A DNA stretch of 7,727 nt, from contig JAQCNR010000079.1 of the NCBI GenBank assembly GCA_028274925.1, positions 1-7,727 on the forward strand, written 5' to 3'. The notes under the pieces were generated by a model. The model had not been told where the DNA came from, did no database searches, and worked only from the letters and a program-made list of their open reading frames with translations. Source of the DNA: Halovenus sp. (GTDB lineage: Archaea; Halobacteriota; Halobacteria; Halobacteriales; Haloarculaceae). The position numbers and the translations under genes were made by a program. Shown here in pieces: positions 1-5,483 of this stretch (its first letter is position 1; every line of letters begins with the position of its first letter).

Positions 1-41
1 AGATGAGTGGTATCGCGAGAGAGGAACGGGAGGTGTCCAAG

Positions 42-70
42 CCCCCCACCCCTTCGTTTCAGGTGGAACC
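42..70 (-). repeat. Origin recognition box (ORB1), minus orientation
   Basis: Read on the minus strand, this has the haloarchaeal ORB pattern: GGTTCCACCTGAAAC, then GAAGGGGT, then a terminal run of G. The G-rich end is the halophile-specific G-string and points left, away from the AT-rich core. The TTCCAC, GAAAC and AGGGGTG blocks are shared with the boxes at 318-346 and 568-591. This is the expected Orc1 binding site. Confidence 0.85.
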
Positions 71-175
71 GCCCGAACAGTCGGACCCGAACAACGAGTG
101 ATGGGAGGAAAGTGCGGAAAGGAAAGGAGATAATCGACAGACAACACTAGTTTCTTGCTCTAGTCTAGCTGTGTT

Positions 176-192
176 TTCTAGTTTTACTAGAA
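176..192. repeat. Perfect inverted repeat in the origin core
   Basis: TTCTAGT (176-182) and ACTAGAA (186-192) are exact reverse complements separated by TTT, giving a 7-bp stem with a 3-base loop. It lies in the middle of the AT-rich element and contains two of the eight CTAG sites. It could be a protein site or a cruciform. Its function is unknown. Confidence 0.6.
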
Positions 193-200
193 CAATAAGC

Positions 201-210
201 AGTCTAGACT
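201..210. repeat. 10-base perfect palindrome AGTCTAGACT
   Basis: AGTCTAGACT is its own reverse complement. It lies 8 bases after the 176-192 inverted repeat and shares the AGTCTAG core seen at 162-168 and 273-279. It is a candidate binding site for a dimeric protein, with no assigned function. Confidence 0.55.
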
Positions 211-296
211 ATTACTCGTTATTTTTCCCCACTACGGGTTTGGTTTATGTGTATCGTATATAAAACTTTCCTAGTCTAGTCTATCCGGTCTCTCGA

Positions 297-314
297 CCCC
301 CCACCCCTGTTCAG
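297..314 (-). repeat. Shortened inverted ORB copy
   Basis: On the minus strand this reads CTGAACAGGGGTGGGGGG, matching the right half of ORB1 but about 4 bases shorter between the CTGAAAC-like part and the G block. Its 11-base C-rich end (297-307) is the exact reverse complement of 335-345 in ORB2, so the two form an inverted pair around a 27-base spacer. It may be a weak or partial Orc1 site, or a remnant. Confidence 0.45.
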
Positions 315-317
315 TCC

Positions 318-346
318 GTTCCACTCGAAACAAAGGGGTGGGGGGG
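318..346 (+). repeat. Origin recognition box (ORB2), plus orientation
   Basis: This reads GTTCCACTCGAAACAAAGGG followed by GTG and a run of G. It matches ORB1 in inverted orientation with the G-string pointing right, away from the AT-rich core. The G-string is followed at once by a further half-box (GTTTCCAC, 346-353). It is the expected right-hand Orc1 site flanking the unwinding element. Confidence 0.85.
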
Positions 347-445
347 TTTCCACGGATACTCTCTCCACTCTCGACGCTGTCGACAATCTTTCACTCAAAC
401 TGAAGTAACACCAGCGTCAGCTCGCAGAGAGATACGAACAATCGA

Positions 446-460
446 AATCTTTAATATAGT
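446..460 (+). promoter_or_regulatory. Candidate orc1 promoter (TATA-like)
   Basis: TTTAATATA (450-458) is the most TATA-like element between ORB2 and orc1. Transcription would begin near 480, leaving an untranslated leader of about 125 bases before the preferred ATG at 605, with ORB3 inside that leader. A second TATA-like string near 255-265 is an alternative, further upstream. No experimental support can be read from the sequence. Confidence 0.4.
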
Positions 461-567
461 ATCAACCGGGATTTCTTGTGGTTCATCTGGACCCGACGGA
501 ACCTCCGAGACTGCCTATTTCGCCCGATTCTGGGCGTGGGAGTCTTGTTCTCCGTCTGCGTCCCGGG

Positions 568-591
568 GTTTCCACCCGAAACGAAGGGGTG
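568..591 (+). repeat. Origin recognition box (ORB3) before orc1
   Basis: GTTTCCACCCGAAACGAAGG then GGTG fits the ORB core best of all three boxes but lacks the long terminal G-run. It ends 13 bases before the preferred orc1 ATG. The upstream in-frame extension of orc1 simply reads through this box, which argues that the extension is not protein-coding. Its position suits both an origin role and feedback on orc1 expression. Confidence 0.8.
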
Positions 592-604
592 CGCTGGACA
601 AGAT

Positions 605-2200
605 ATGACAGACACGAACGACCGTTCGCAGGATGCAGGCCAAGCTGACTCTGGAGACGACCAGGACCTCGAAACTGACGCTGAGGAGACTCCAAACTCG
701 ACAGTCGGTGAGTTCTCTTCGATGGAGACTGACTCCGGAGAAAACGGAGAGTCACCAGACCCAGAAACGCGAATCGACGAGATGCTTCGCGAGGAACCCG
801 ACGACGAGGAGGGTCCGTCTCGGGGACTGTTCGACGACCTGCTCTCCGGCGAACCAATTTTCAAGAAGAAAGAAGTGCTCCGACCGTCCTACACCCCGCG
901 AAAACTCCCCCACCGCGAAGACCAGATCAACAATATGGCGACGATTCTGGTCTCCGCGCTCCGCGGGGACACGCCATCAAATATCCTCATCTACGGAAAG
1001 ACCGGTACCGGCAAGACTGCGAGCGCGAAGTTCGTCAGCGAGGAACTCGAATCCACCTCGAAAAAGTACGAGGTGCCCTGTGAGGTCGAGTACATCAACT
1101 GCGAAGTCACCGACACACAGTATCGTGTCCTCGCACAGTTGGCAAACAAGTTCATCGACAAGAACTGCGACCGAATCGACGCCACCATCGAAGACCACAG
1201 GTCACTCCTCGAGCGTGCGCGCGAGGATTCGACTGAACTCGCTGACACCGAATTCGAGACAGCCGAGGCTATCGAAGCGGAAATCGATGACCTCGAATCC
1301 GAACGCGACTCCTTCAGCGAAGTCCCGATGACTGGGTGGCCGACAGACCGCGTCTACAACTCGTTTTTCGACGCAGTGGATTACCGCGAACGTGTCGTGG
1401 TCATCATGCTCGACGAAATCGACAAACTCGTCGAAAAATCCGGCGACGACACGCTGTACAATCTCTCGCGGATGAACTCCGAACTCGAACGCTCCCGAGT
1501 CTCGATTATCGGCATCTCGAACGACCTGAAGTTCACCGACTTTCTGGACCCGCGGGTCAACTCCTCGCTGGGCGAGGAAGAAATCGTCTTCCCGCCGTAC
1601 GACGCCAACCAACTCCGGGATATCCTCGAAGCCCGGGCGGAAATCGCGTTCAAAGACGGAGCGCTGACTGACGAGGTCATCCCGCTGTGTGCTGCCTTCG
1701 CTGCGCAGGAACACGGCGACGCTCGCCGGGCACTGGATTTGCTCCGGACGGCGGGTGAACTCGCCGAACGCGACGACACCAACAACGTCGAAGAAGACCA
1801 CGTCCGGGAGGCACAGGAGAAAATCGAAATCGACCGCGTTGTCGAGGTTGTCCGGACTCTCCCACAGCAGTCGAAACTCGTCCTGTTCTCGATTATCCTC
1901 CTCGAAAAACAGGGCGTTCACAATATCAACACCGGCGAAGTGTACAACATCTACAAACGGCTCTGTGAGGAACTGGACGCCGACGTGCTAACACAGCGCC
2001 GCGTCACCGACCTCATCAGCGAACTCGATATGCTCGGCATCGTCAACGCTGTCGTCGTCTCGAAGGGCCGCTACGGCCGGACGAAAGAGATCAGCCTTTC
2101 GGTTCCACTTGAAGAGACGGAAGCAGTACTGCTTTCAGACTCTCGACTCGGTGATATCGAGGATGTACAGCCGTTTGTCCAGGCCCGATTCGACAACTGA
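605..2200 (+). CDS. orc1: Orc1/Cdc6 replication initiator ATPase
   Basis: This is the archaeal replication initiator. It binds ORBs, helps open the origin and loads the MCM helicase. From the ATG at 605 it has 531 residues: an acidic low-complexity N-terminus (1 to about 75), an AAA+ domain with Walker A GKTGTGKT (131-138), Walker B VVVIMLDEIDK with its DE pair near 270, sensor 1 IIGISND (301-307) and sensor 2 GDARRALDLLR (371-381), then a winged-helix domain (about 411-507). An acidic helical insertion lies at about 182-242, which I recall from other haloarchaeal Orc1 proteins. The frame is open back to a TTG at 476, but those 43 codons translate ORB3 and hydrophobic sequence unlike the family, so 605 is preferred; no clear Shine-Dalgarno precedes it. 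Adjacent ORBs mark it as the oriC1 initiator (orc7 in Halobacterium naming). Family is certain, exact start fairly sure. Confidence 0.93.
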   Translation: MTDTNDRSQDAGQADSGDDQDLETDAEETPNSTVGEFSSMETDSGENGESPDPETRIDEMLREEPDDEEGPSRGLFDDLLSGEPIFKKKEVLRPSYTPRKLPHREDQINNMATILVSALRGDTPSNILIYGKTGTGKTASAKFVSEELESTSKKYEVPCEVEYINCEVTDTQYRVLAQLANKFIDKNCDRIDATIEDHRSLLERAREDSTELADTEFETAEAIEAEIDDLESERDSFSEVPMTGWPTDRVYNSFFDAVDYRERVVVIMLDEIDKLVEKSGDDTLYNLSRMNSELERSRVSIIGISNDLKFTDFLDPRVNSSLGEEEIVFPPYDANQLRDILEARAEIAFKDGALTDEVIPLCAAFAAQEHGDARRALDLLRTAGELAERDDTNNVEEDHVREAQEKIEIDRVVEVVRTLPQQSKLVLFSIILLEKQGVHNINTGEVYNIYKRLCEELDADVLTQRRVTDLISELDMLGIVNAVVVSKGRYGRTKEISLSVPLEETEAVLLSDSRLGDIEDVQPFVQARFDN

Positions 2201-2233
2201 CCCCCGCTGCTTACCCCTCTGTTTCGCTTGGAA

Positions 2234-3040
2234 CTACTCGCTTGCGTCGACCACTTCGTAACTGAGACTCTGCTCTCGGAGGCTGTCGGTGTGTTTCGAT
2301 AGCGTGTCCGTCGCGGCGAGCAGCAACACGTCGAGTCCCTTCGCTGCCGCCTCCTGGACGGCACCCGGACTCCCGAACCGAACGTCTGGTTCCAGCCCCG
2401 TTCGATCGGCGAGTGCGACTGCCTCGGCACCGGCGACAGCAATCAGGTCGTGGTCGTTGGCCAGCGCTGTCACGCGCCCGCCGTCGACGGCACTGCTCCC
2501 GCCGTTCTGGACCTGCGGAATCGAGACTATTGCAACCGTTCCGAGTTCGTAATCGACGACGCCTTCGACGTTGGTGATGCCGACATCCTCGCCGGCGTCG
2601 GCGTCAGTCACCGCGACTGCGGTTGCTCCCCCGGTATCGCCAGCCATCGCTCGAAGCACGCCGTCTTGCATCGTCAGCGAGACAGTCTCGCCTTCCGTAA
2701 CTCCAGTCGACGCGATTGCTGTCTCGGTTTCGACCTGTCCGATAACGTCCTCGGAGACGTGGTTGACGAAGTTCCGGAGGTCGTCAGTCTGGGAGATGAG
2801 CCAGTCGACACCCTCCTTGGTCACTTCGTAGCGTCCGCGCCCGTGTTTGTTTACGTACTCCTGCTTGACGAGGTCCTGCAGGTAATCGCTGACAGCCTGT
2901 GCGGTGATACCGATAGCGTCGGCAATCTCCTGTTGATTGACCGCTGGCTGTCGCTCCGCAATCTCGACGAGAATCTGATACCTGGTCGCGTTTCGCTTGC
3001 TCCGGAGTACCCCAAACTCCCCTGGGTCCTGCTTCACCAT
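2234..3040 (-). CDS. Winged-helix transcriptional regulator, archaeal MarR/Crp-like family
   Basis: A 268-residue predicted DNA-binding protein. Residues about 15-85 form a winged helix: the helix-turn-helix is seen in NQQEIADAIGITAQAVSDYL (35-54), followed by the wing KHGRGRYEVTKEG (65-77). The remaining 180 residues form an acidic alpha/beta sensor-like region with GVTEGETVSLTMQDG (113-127) and IVSIPQVQNGGSSAVDGGR (171-189), and no transmembrane segment. From memory this matches a family of roughly 250-270-residue archaeal regulators (COG1777 or DUF7839 type) of undefined ligand. It converges on orc1 with 33 bases between stops and diverges from cbiT with 148 bases between starts, so it could regulate the B12 operon, itself or neither. 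The ATG start at 3040 has a TATA-like element about 33 bases upstream, consistent with a leaderless or nearly leaderless mRNA. Confidence 0.85.
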   Translation of the reverse strand: MVKQDPGEFGVLRSKRNATRYQILVEIAERQPAVNQQEIADAIGITAQAVSDYLQDLVKQEYVNKHGRGRYEVTKEGVDWLISQTDDLRNFVNHVSEDVIGQVETETAIASTGVTEGETVSLTMQDGVLRAMAGDTGGATAVAVTDADAGEDVGITNVEGVVDYELGTVAIVSIPQVQNGGSSAVDGGRVTALANDHDLIAVAGAEAVALADRTGLEPDVRFGSPGAVQEAAAKGLDVLLLAATDTLSKHTDSLREQSLSYEVVDASE

Positions 3041-3069
3041 TGGTTGTCCTTCGGTCCCGTGAACGCAAG

Positions 3070-3078
3070 TAAGTTTTC
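3070..3078 (-). promoter_or_regulatory. Candidate promoter of the regulator gene
   Basis: On the minus strand, GAAAACTTA is centred about 33 bases upstream of the regulator ATG, a distance that fits an archaeal TATA box with a very short or absent leader. The match to the TATA consensus is weak. Confidence 0.35.
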
Positions 3079-3142
3079 ACCACATATCTGCGGAATACCC
3101 AATCCGACCGTCTCAGCCGACTTTAATCAATCTTGCTTACTC

Positions 3143-3164
3143 TAAAACAACCAAAATTGTTTTA
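3143..3164. promoter_or_regulatory. 8-bp inverted repeat, candidate operator over the cbiT promoter
   Basis: TAAAACAA (3143-3150) and TTGTTTTA (3157-3164) are perfect reverse complements with a 6-base spacer CCAAAA. The right arm coincides with the presumed TATA box of cbiT, so a bound dimer should block TBP/TFB access. The repressor is unknown; the divergent winged-helix protein is an obvious candidate by position only. Confidence 0.5.
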
Positions 3165-3165
3165 C
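3151..3165 (+). promoter_or_regulatory. cbi operon promoter (BRE and TATA-like)
   Basis: CCAAAA followed by TTGTTTTAC places a TATA-like TTTTA (3160-3164) about 27 bases before the cbiT ATG at 3189, with an A-rich BRE-like stretch upstream. This is the usual spacing for a leaderless haloarchaeal transcript. No comparable promoter is seen between the later cbi genes, so this probably drives the operon. Confidence 0.6.
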
Positions 3166-3188
3166 GTCCCACGCGAGTTGTCTGGGCT

Positions 3189-3737
3189 ATGGCACAGCCA
3201 GTGCTCCCACACGACGCGAAAGCCGGCCCGACGAAGGCGGAGGTCAGGGCGGTCTCGCTTCGCAAACTCGACCTCGAACCGAGTGACCACTTCGTCGAGG
3301 TTGGTTCCTGTACCGGTGCGGTCACAATTGAAGCGGCCCGGCGTGCAGGCCGGGTCACTGCACTCGAACGCAAACCCGAGCGCATCGAGACGACCCGGAA
3401 GAACCTCGCGGCAAACGACATCGAGGACGTGGAACTCAGGTGTACCGAGGCACCCGATGGACTCCCAGACGACGCTGACGTCCTCTTTCTCGGCGGAAGT
3501 CGAAACTACCGCGAGATACTCGACCACGCTGTCGAGACAGGGGTTCCCCGGGTCGTAATGAACGTCTCTCGACTCGAAGTGGCGGGCGAAGCGACCGCTG
3601 CCTTCCGCGAGCGAGATATGTTAGAGGAGGTGGTCCAGTTCCAGGTCAGCCACGGCTACGAACTCGCCGGAGCGACCTCCTTCGATTCGGACAACCCGGT
3701 GTACATGCTCGTCGGGTCGGCCGAGGGGGCTGCCTGA
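3189..3737 (+). CDS. cbiT: CbiT, cobalt-precorrin-6B C15-methyltransferase (decarboxylating)
   Basis: A 182-residue cytosolic class I SAM-dependent methyltransferase of the anaerobic B12 route; it methylates C15 and decarboxylates the C12 acetate side chain. GPTKAEVRA (13-21) matches the family's G-x-TK-x-E-[IV]-R entry motif. The SAM-binding loop is VEVGSCTGAVTIEAA (36-50), followed by the acidic strand end ALERKPERI (58-66) and LFLGGSRNYREIL (99-111), the counterpart of the family FIGGS segment. The loop is GSCTG rather than the commoner G-x-GTG form. Length fits stand-alone CbiT; there is no fused CbiE. It is the first gene of the operon, with an apparently leaderless start, and its stop overlaps the cbiL start by one base (TGATG). 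Assignment is secure from motifs and context. Confidence 0.9.
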   Translation: MAQPVLPHDAKAGPTKAEVRAVSLRKLDLEPSDHFVEVGSCTGAVTIEAARRAGRVTALERKPERIETTRKNLAANDIEDVELRCTEAPDGLPDDADVLFLGGSRNYREILDHAVETGVPRVVMNVSRLEVAGEATAAFRERDMLEEVVQFQVSHGYELAGATSFDSDNPVYMLVGSAEGAA

Positions 3738-4639
3738 TGGCGCTGTACGGCGTTGGTCTCGGACCGGGCGATTCGGGACTCGTGACTGTCGAGGGTCGCC
3801 AGCGACTCGAAGAGGCCGACGTGGTCTACACCCCGGGTCGACTCTCCCGGTCGGTTGCGACCGAGTACGTCCCCGAAGACCGACTCGGTGACCTGGATTT
3901 CCCGATGACCCGCGACGAAGACGAACTCAGACGCGCCTGGAAGGCGGCGGCGAACGAGATTGCACCTCGCGCACGCGAAGGCGCGGCCGCCTTCGTCACG
4001 CTCGGTGACCCCAACGTCTACTCGACGTTCGGTCACCTCCGGCGCACGCTCTCGGCGTTCCATCCCGAGGTTACCGTCGAGACGGTCCCCGGCGTCAGCG
4101 CCGTCACGGGCTTCACGTCGGCGCTGGGTATCGAAATCGCCGCCGGGTCGACGCTCACTCTCGCGGAGGGCGCCCGCGGCGCGGCCCCAACTGGCCCGGA
4201 CCGACTGCTCCTGTTCAAAGTGACCGACGCGCCGGCGACCCACGAGAAACTGACCGAGGCGGGCTACGAGGTGACCTACGGCCGCCGCCTCTACATGGAG
4301 GCCGGCGAGACAGTCGTCACCGACGACCCCGGAGAACTCGAAGAGCGTGACTACTACACGCTCGCCTACGCGGAGAAGGCAGACCTCGACCTCACACCAG
4401 CAACGGCAACGTTCGAGAGCGTCGACTCCTCCGCACCCTCCGAGTCGGCAGGAACCGACCAACCGAAGCCACGGACCGACGGCAACGGATTCTCGTCGCA
4501 GTCCGAGGGTGACTCTTCGGCCGGCACACCTGCCGCCTCGAAGAACTCCCTCCCAGACGCACAGCAAGAACTCATCGAGATGGAGCGAGCAATCGCTGAG
4601 GCCTGTGGCGACGGATTTCCGGAGGTGCCGCCGAGATGA
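3737..4639 (+). CDS. cbiL: CbiL, cobalt-factor II C20-methyltransferase
   Basis: A tetrapyrrole (corrin/porphyrin) methylase that transfers the SAM methyl to C20 of cobalt-factor II, the second corrin-ring methylation. Visible family motifs are GVGLGPGDSGLVTVEG (5-20), FPMTRDEDELRRAW (55-68), VTLGDPNVYSTFGHL (87-101) and VETVPGVSAVTGF (114-126). The FPMTRD and LGDPNVYSTF segments are diagnostic for CbiL/CobI. The methylase fold ends near residue 220. It is followed by a Ser/Thr/Pro-rich linker (about 222-270) and a short amphipathic-looking tail containing QQELIEMERAIAEACGDG (276-293), which makes the protein longer, at 300 residues, than the usual 210-240. The start overlaps the cbiT stop, and the stop overlaps the cbiF start by four bases (ATGA). 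The tail's role is unknown. Confidence 0.92.
   Translation: MALYGVGLGPGDSGLVTVEGRQRLEEADVVYTPGRLSRSVATEYVPEDRLGDLDFPMTRDEDELRRAWKAAANEIAPRAREGAAAFVTLGDPNVYSTFGHLRRTLSAFHPEVTVETVPGVSAVTGFTSALGIEIAAGSTLTLAEGARGAAPTGPDRLLLFKVTDAPATHEKLTEAGYEVTYGRRLYMEAGETVVTDDPGELEERDYYTLAYAEKADLDLTPATATFESVDSSAPSESAGTDQPKPRTDGNGFSSQSEGDSSAGTPAASKNSLPDAQQELIEMERAIAEACGDGFPEVPPR
4621..4627 (+). promoter_or_regulatory. Shine-Dalgarno site for cbiF
   Basis: GGAGGTG lies eight bases before the cbiF ATG, inside the end of cbiL. It complements the usual 16S rRNA 3' end and supports ATG 4636 as the start despite the long tail before the conserved domain. Confidence 0.65.
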
Positions 4640-5481
4640 CTGACCGCAACACTTCGACTCCGTCCGCGACCGAGCGCGACGACCGAATCGAGAGCCACAG
4701 TGCGGGCGAGGTGCAGGAGGGCATTCCCTTCATCGGCGCGGGACCGGGTGACCCGGGACTGCTGACCGTCACGGGGAAGGAACTGGTCGAAGAAGCCGAC
4801 CTCGTCGTTCACGCTGGCTCGCTGGTCAACAGCGAGTTGCTGGACCGATTTTGTGCCGACGCCGAGCAGGTGACGAGCATCGGCAAAGACCTCGAAGAAC
4901 TGGTGCCGCTGATGGCCGACGCCTACGAGGAGGGCCGGACGGTGGTTCGCCTCCACAGCGGGGACCCGGCAATCTACGGCGCGGCAATCGAGCAGATGGA
5001 CGCACTCGAAGCAGAGGACGTGCCAACCTACATCGTCCCGGGCGTGACTTCGGCGTTCGCCGCCAGCGCGTCACTTCGAACACAACTCACACTCAACGGC
5101 GTGGCCAACCACGTCGCCTTCACCCGGCCACAGGGCAAGACACTCGACCCCGAGGAGGAACACATCAGCGAGTTCGTCGAGATGGGCGACGTGACGACCT
5201 GTATCTACCTAGGAACGCACGCTATCCCGGAGACGATGGGCCGCTTGCAGAACGAGGGCCACGACCCCGACACGCCCGTCGCCGTCGTGTACCACGCATC
5301 CTGGCCGGACGAGGACATCATCGAGGGGACAATCGAGACGATTGGTGACCGCGTCGAGGCCGCAGGCTATCGCGCCTCGGCGATGGTCATCATCGGCGAC
5401 GCCGCCCGCAAGGCTGGCTACGAGCGGTCGTACCTCTACGACGGCTTTGCGAATCGGTCTTCGAGCGAGGCTGACAACTGA
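4636..5481 (+). CDS. cbiF: CbiF, cobalt-precorrin-4 C11-methyltransferase
   Basis: A 281-residue SAM-dependent tetrapyrrole methylase that methylates C11 of cobalt-precorrin-4, giving the substrate of CbiG, encoded next. The core starts at IPFIGAGPGDPGLLTVTG (30-47). It continues with HAGSLVNSELLDRF (59-72), VVRLHSGDPAIYGA (103-116), YIVPGVTSAFAASASL (132-147), TRPQGKT (163-169) and VAVVYHASWPDEDII (215-229). AGSLVN, RLHSGDP.IYGA and the YHASWPDE block are hallmarks of CbiF/CobM. About 29 extra N-terminal residues are polar and acidic, and a few more follow at the C-terminus. A strong Shine-Dalgarno at 4621-4627 supports this start. Overlap with cbiL is ATGA; two bases separate its stop from cbiG. 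Confidence 0.94.
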   Translation: MTDRNTSTPSATERDDRIESHSAGEVQEGIPFIGAGPGDPGLLTVTGKELVEEADLVVHAGSLVNSELLDRFCADAEQVTSIGKDLEELVPLMADAYEEGRTVVRLHSGDPAIYGAAIEQMDALEAEDVPTYIVPGVTSAFAASASLRTQLTLNGVANHVAFTRPQGKTLDPEEEHISEFVEMGDVTTCIYLGTHAIPETMGRLQNEGHDPDTPVAVVYHASWPDEDIIEGTIETIGDRVEAAGYRASAMVIIGDAARKAGYERSYLYDGFANRSSSEADN

Positions 5482-5483
5482 CA

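Larger units (their letters stand above)
128..290. other. AT-rich probable DNA unwinding element
   Basis: A hand count over 171-270 gives 67 of 100 bases A or T, against clearly GC-rich flanking genes. The segment lies between two outward-facing ORBs, where the duplex unwinding element sits in characterised haloarchaeal origins. It carries eight CTAG tetramers (starting at 147, 160, 165, 178, 187, 204, 271 and 276), a 7-bp-arm hairpin at 176-192, a 10-base palindrome at 201-210 and two copies of CTAGTCTAG (160-168, 271-279). A TATA-like string occurs near 255-265. No credible reading frame was found. Confidence 0.75.
42..591. other. Replication origin, haloarchaeal oriC1 type
   Basis: This stretch has the parts expected of a haloarchaeal chromosomal origin beside its initiator gene. 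Two complete origin recognition boxes in inverted orientation flank an AT-rich segment, and a third box lies directly before orc1. Apart from possible read-through at the far left edge, I see no credible gene between 1 and 604. Known from Haloferax, Haloarcula and Halobacterium: the Orc1/Cdc6 encoded next to oriC1 binds such boxes, and the AT-rich segment between them is the unwinding element. Origin activity here is inferred from this architecture. Confidence 0.85.

Noticed and set aside
3..101. Open frame of 32 residues at the left edge, ending in an acidic and Pro-rich PPEQSDPNNE tail, possibly the 3' end of an upstream gene
   Set aside because: It reads through ORB1, is too short to recognise, and the upstream sequence is not visible. 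It could be the end of a real gene, but nothing here proves it.
335..346. G-quadruplex at the ORB2 G-string
   Set aside because: There is only one long G block broken by a T (four G, T, seven G); four separate nearby G-tracts are not present on one strand.
389..405. TTTCACTCAAACTGAAG, resembling a degenerate ORB
   Set aside because: It needs two single-base gaps and a mismatch to align with the ORB core and lacks the GGGGTG block.
476..604. TTG-initiated 43-residue N-terminal extension of orc1
   Set aside because: It codes for hydrophobic and basic residues unlike the family, translates straight through ORB3, and starts at the predicted transcript start region without an ATG. The ATG at 605 opens a typical acidic haloarchaeal N-terminus.
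1202..1921. 239-residue minus-strand open frame opposite orc1
   Set aside because: Antisense shadow of a GC-rich gene: the plus-strand frame has full Orc1 motifs, and the antisense product has no recognisable domain.
2201..2233. Possible bidirectional terminator between orc1 and the convergent regulator gene
   Set aside because: The 33 bases hold no convincing stem-loop and only a three-base T run on the plus strand, so no terminator can be supported.
2450..3145. 231-residue plus-strand open frame opposite the regulator
   Set aside because: The minus-strand product has a clear winged helix and a sensible promoter distance. The plus-strand product is Cys-, His- and Val-rich, without haloarchaeal acidity or a domain, and runs into the cbi promoter.
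3041..3188. Cobalamin riboswitch upstream of cbiT
   Set aside because: The region is short and AT-rich, lacks a B12-box-like conserved core, and the promoter spacing indicates a leaderless transcript.
3656..4567. 303-residue minus-strand open frame opposite cbiL
   Set aside because: It overlaps cbiT and nearly all of cbiL, both strongly supported, and its Arg-, Gly- and Val-rich product looks like antisense of halophilic codons.
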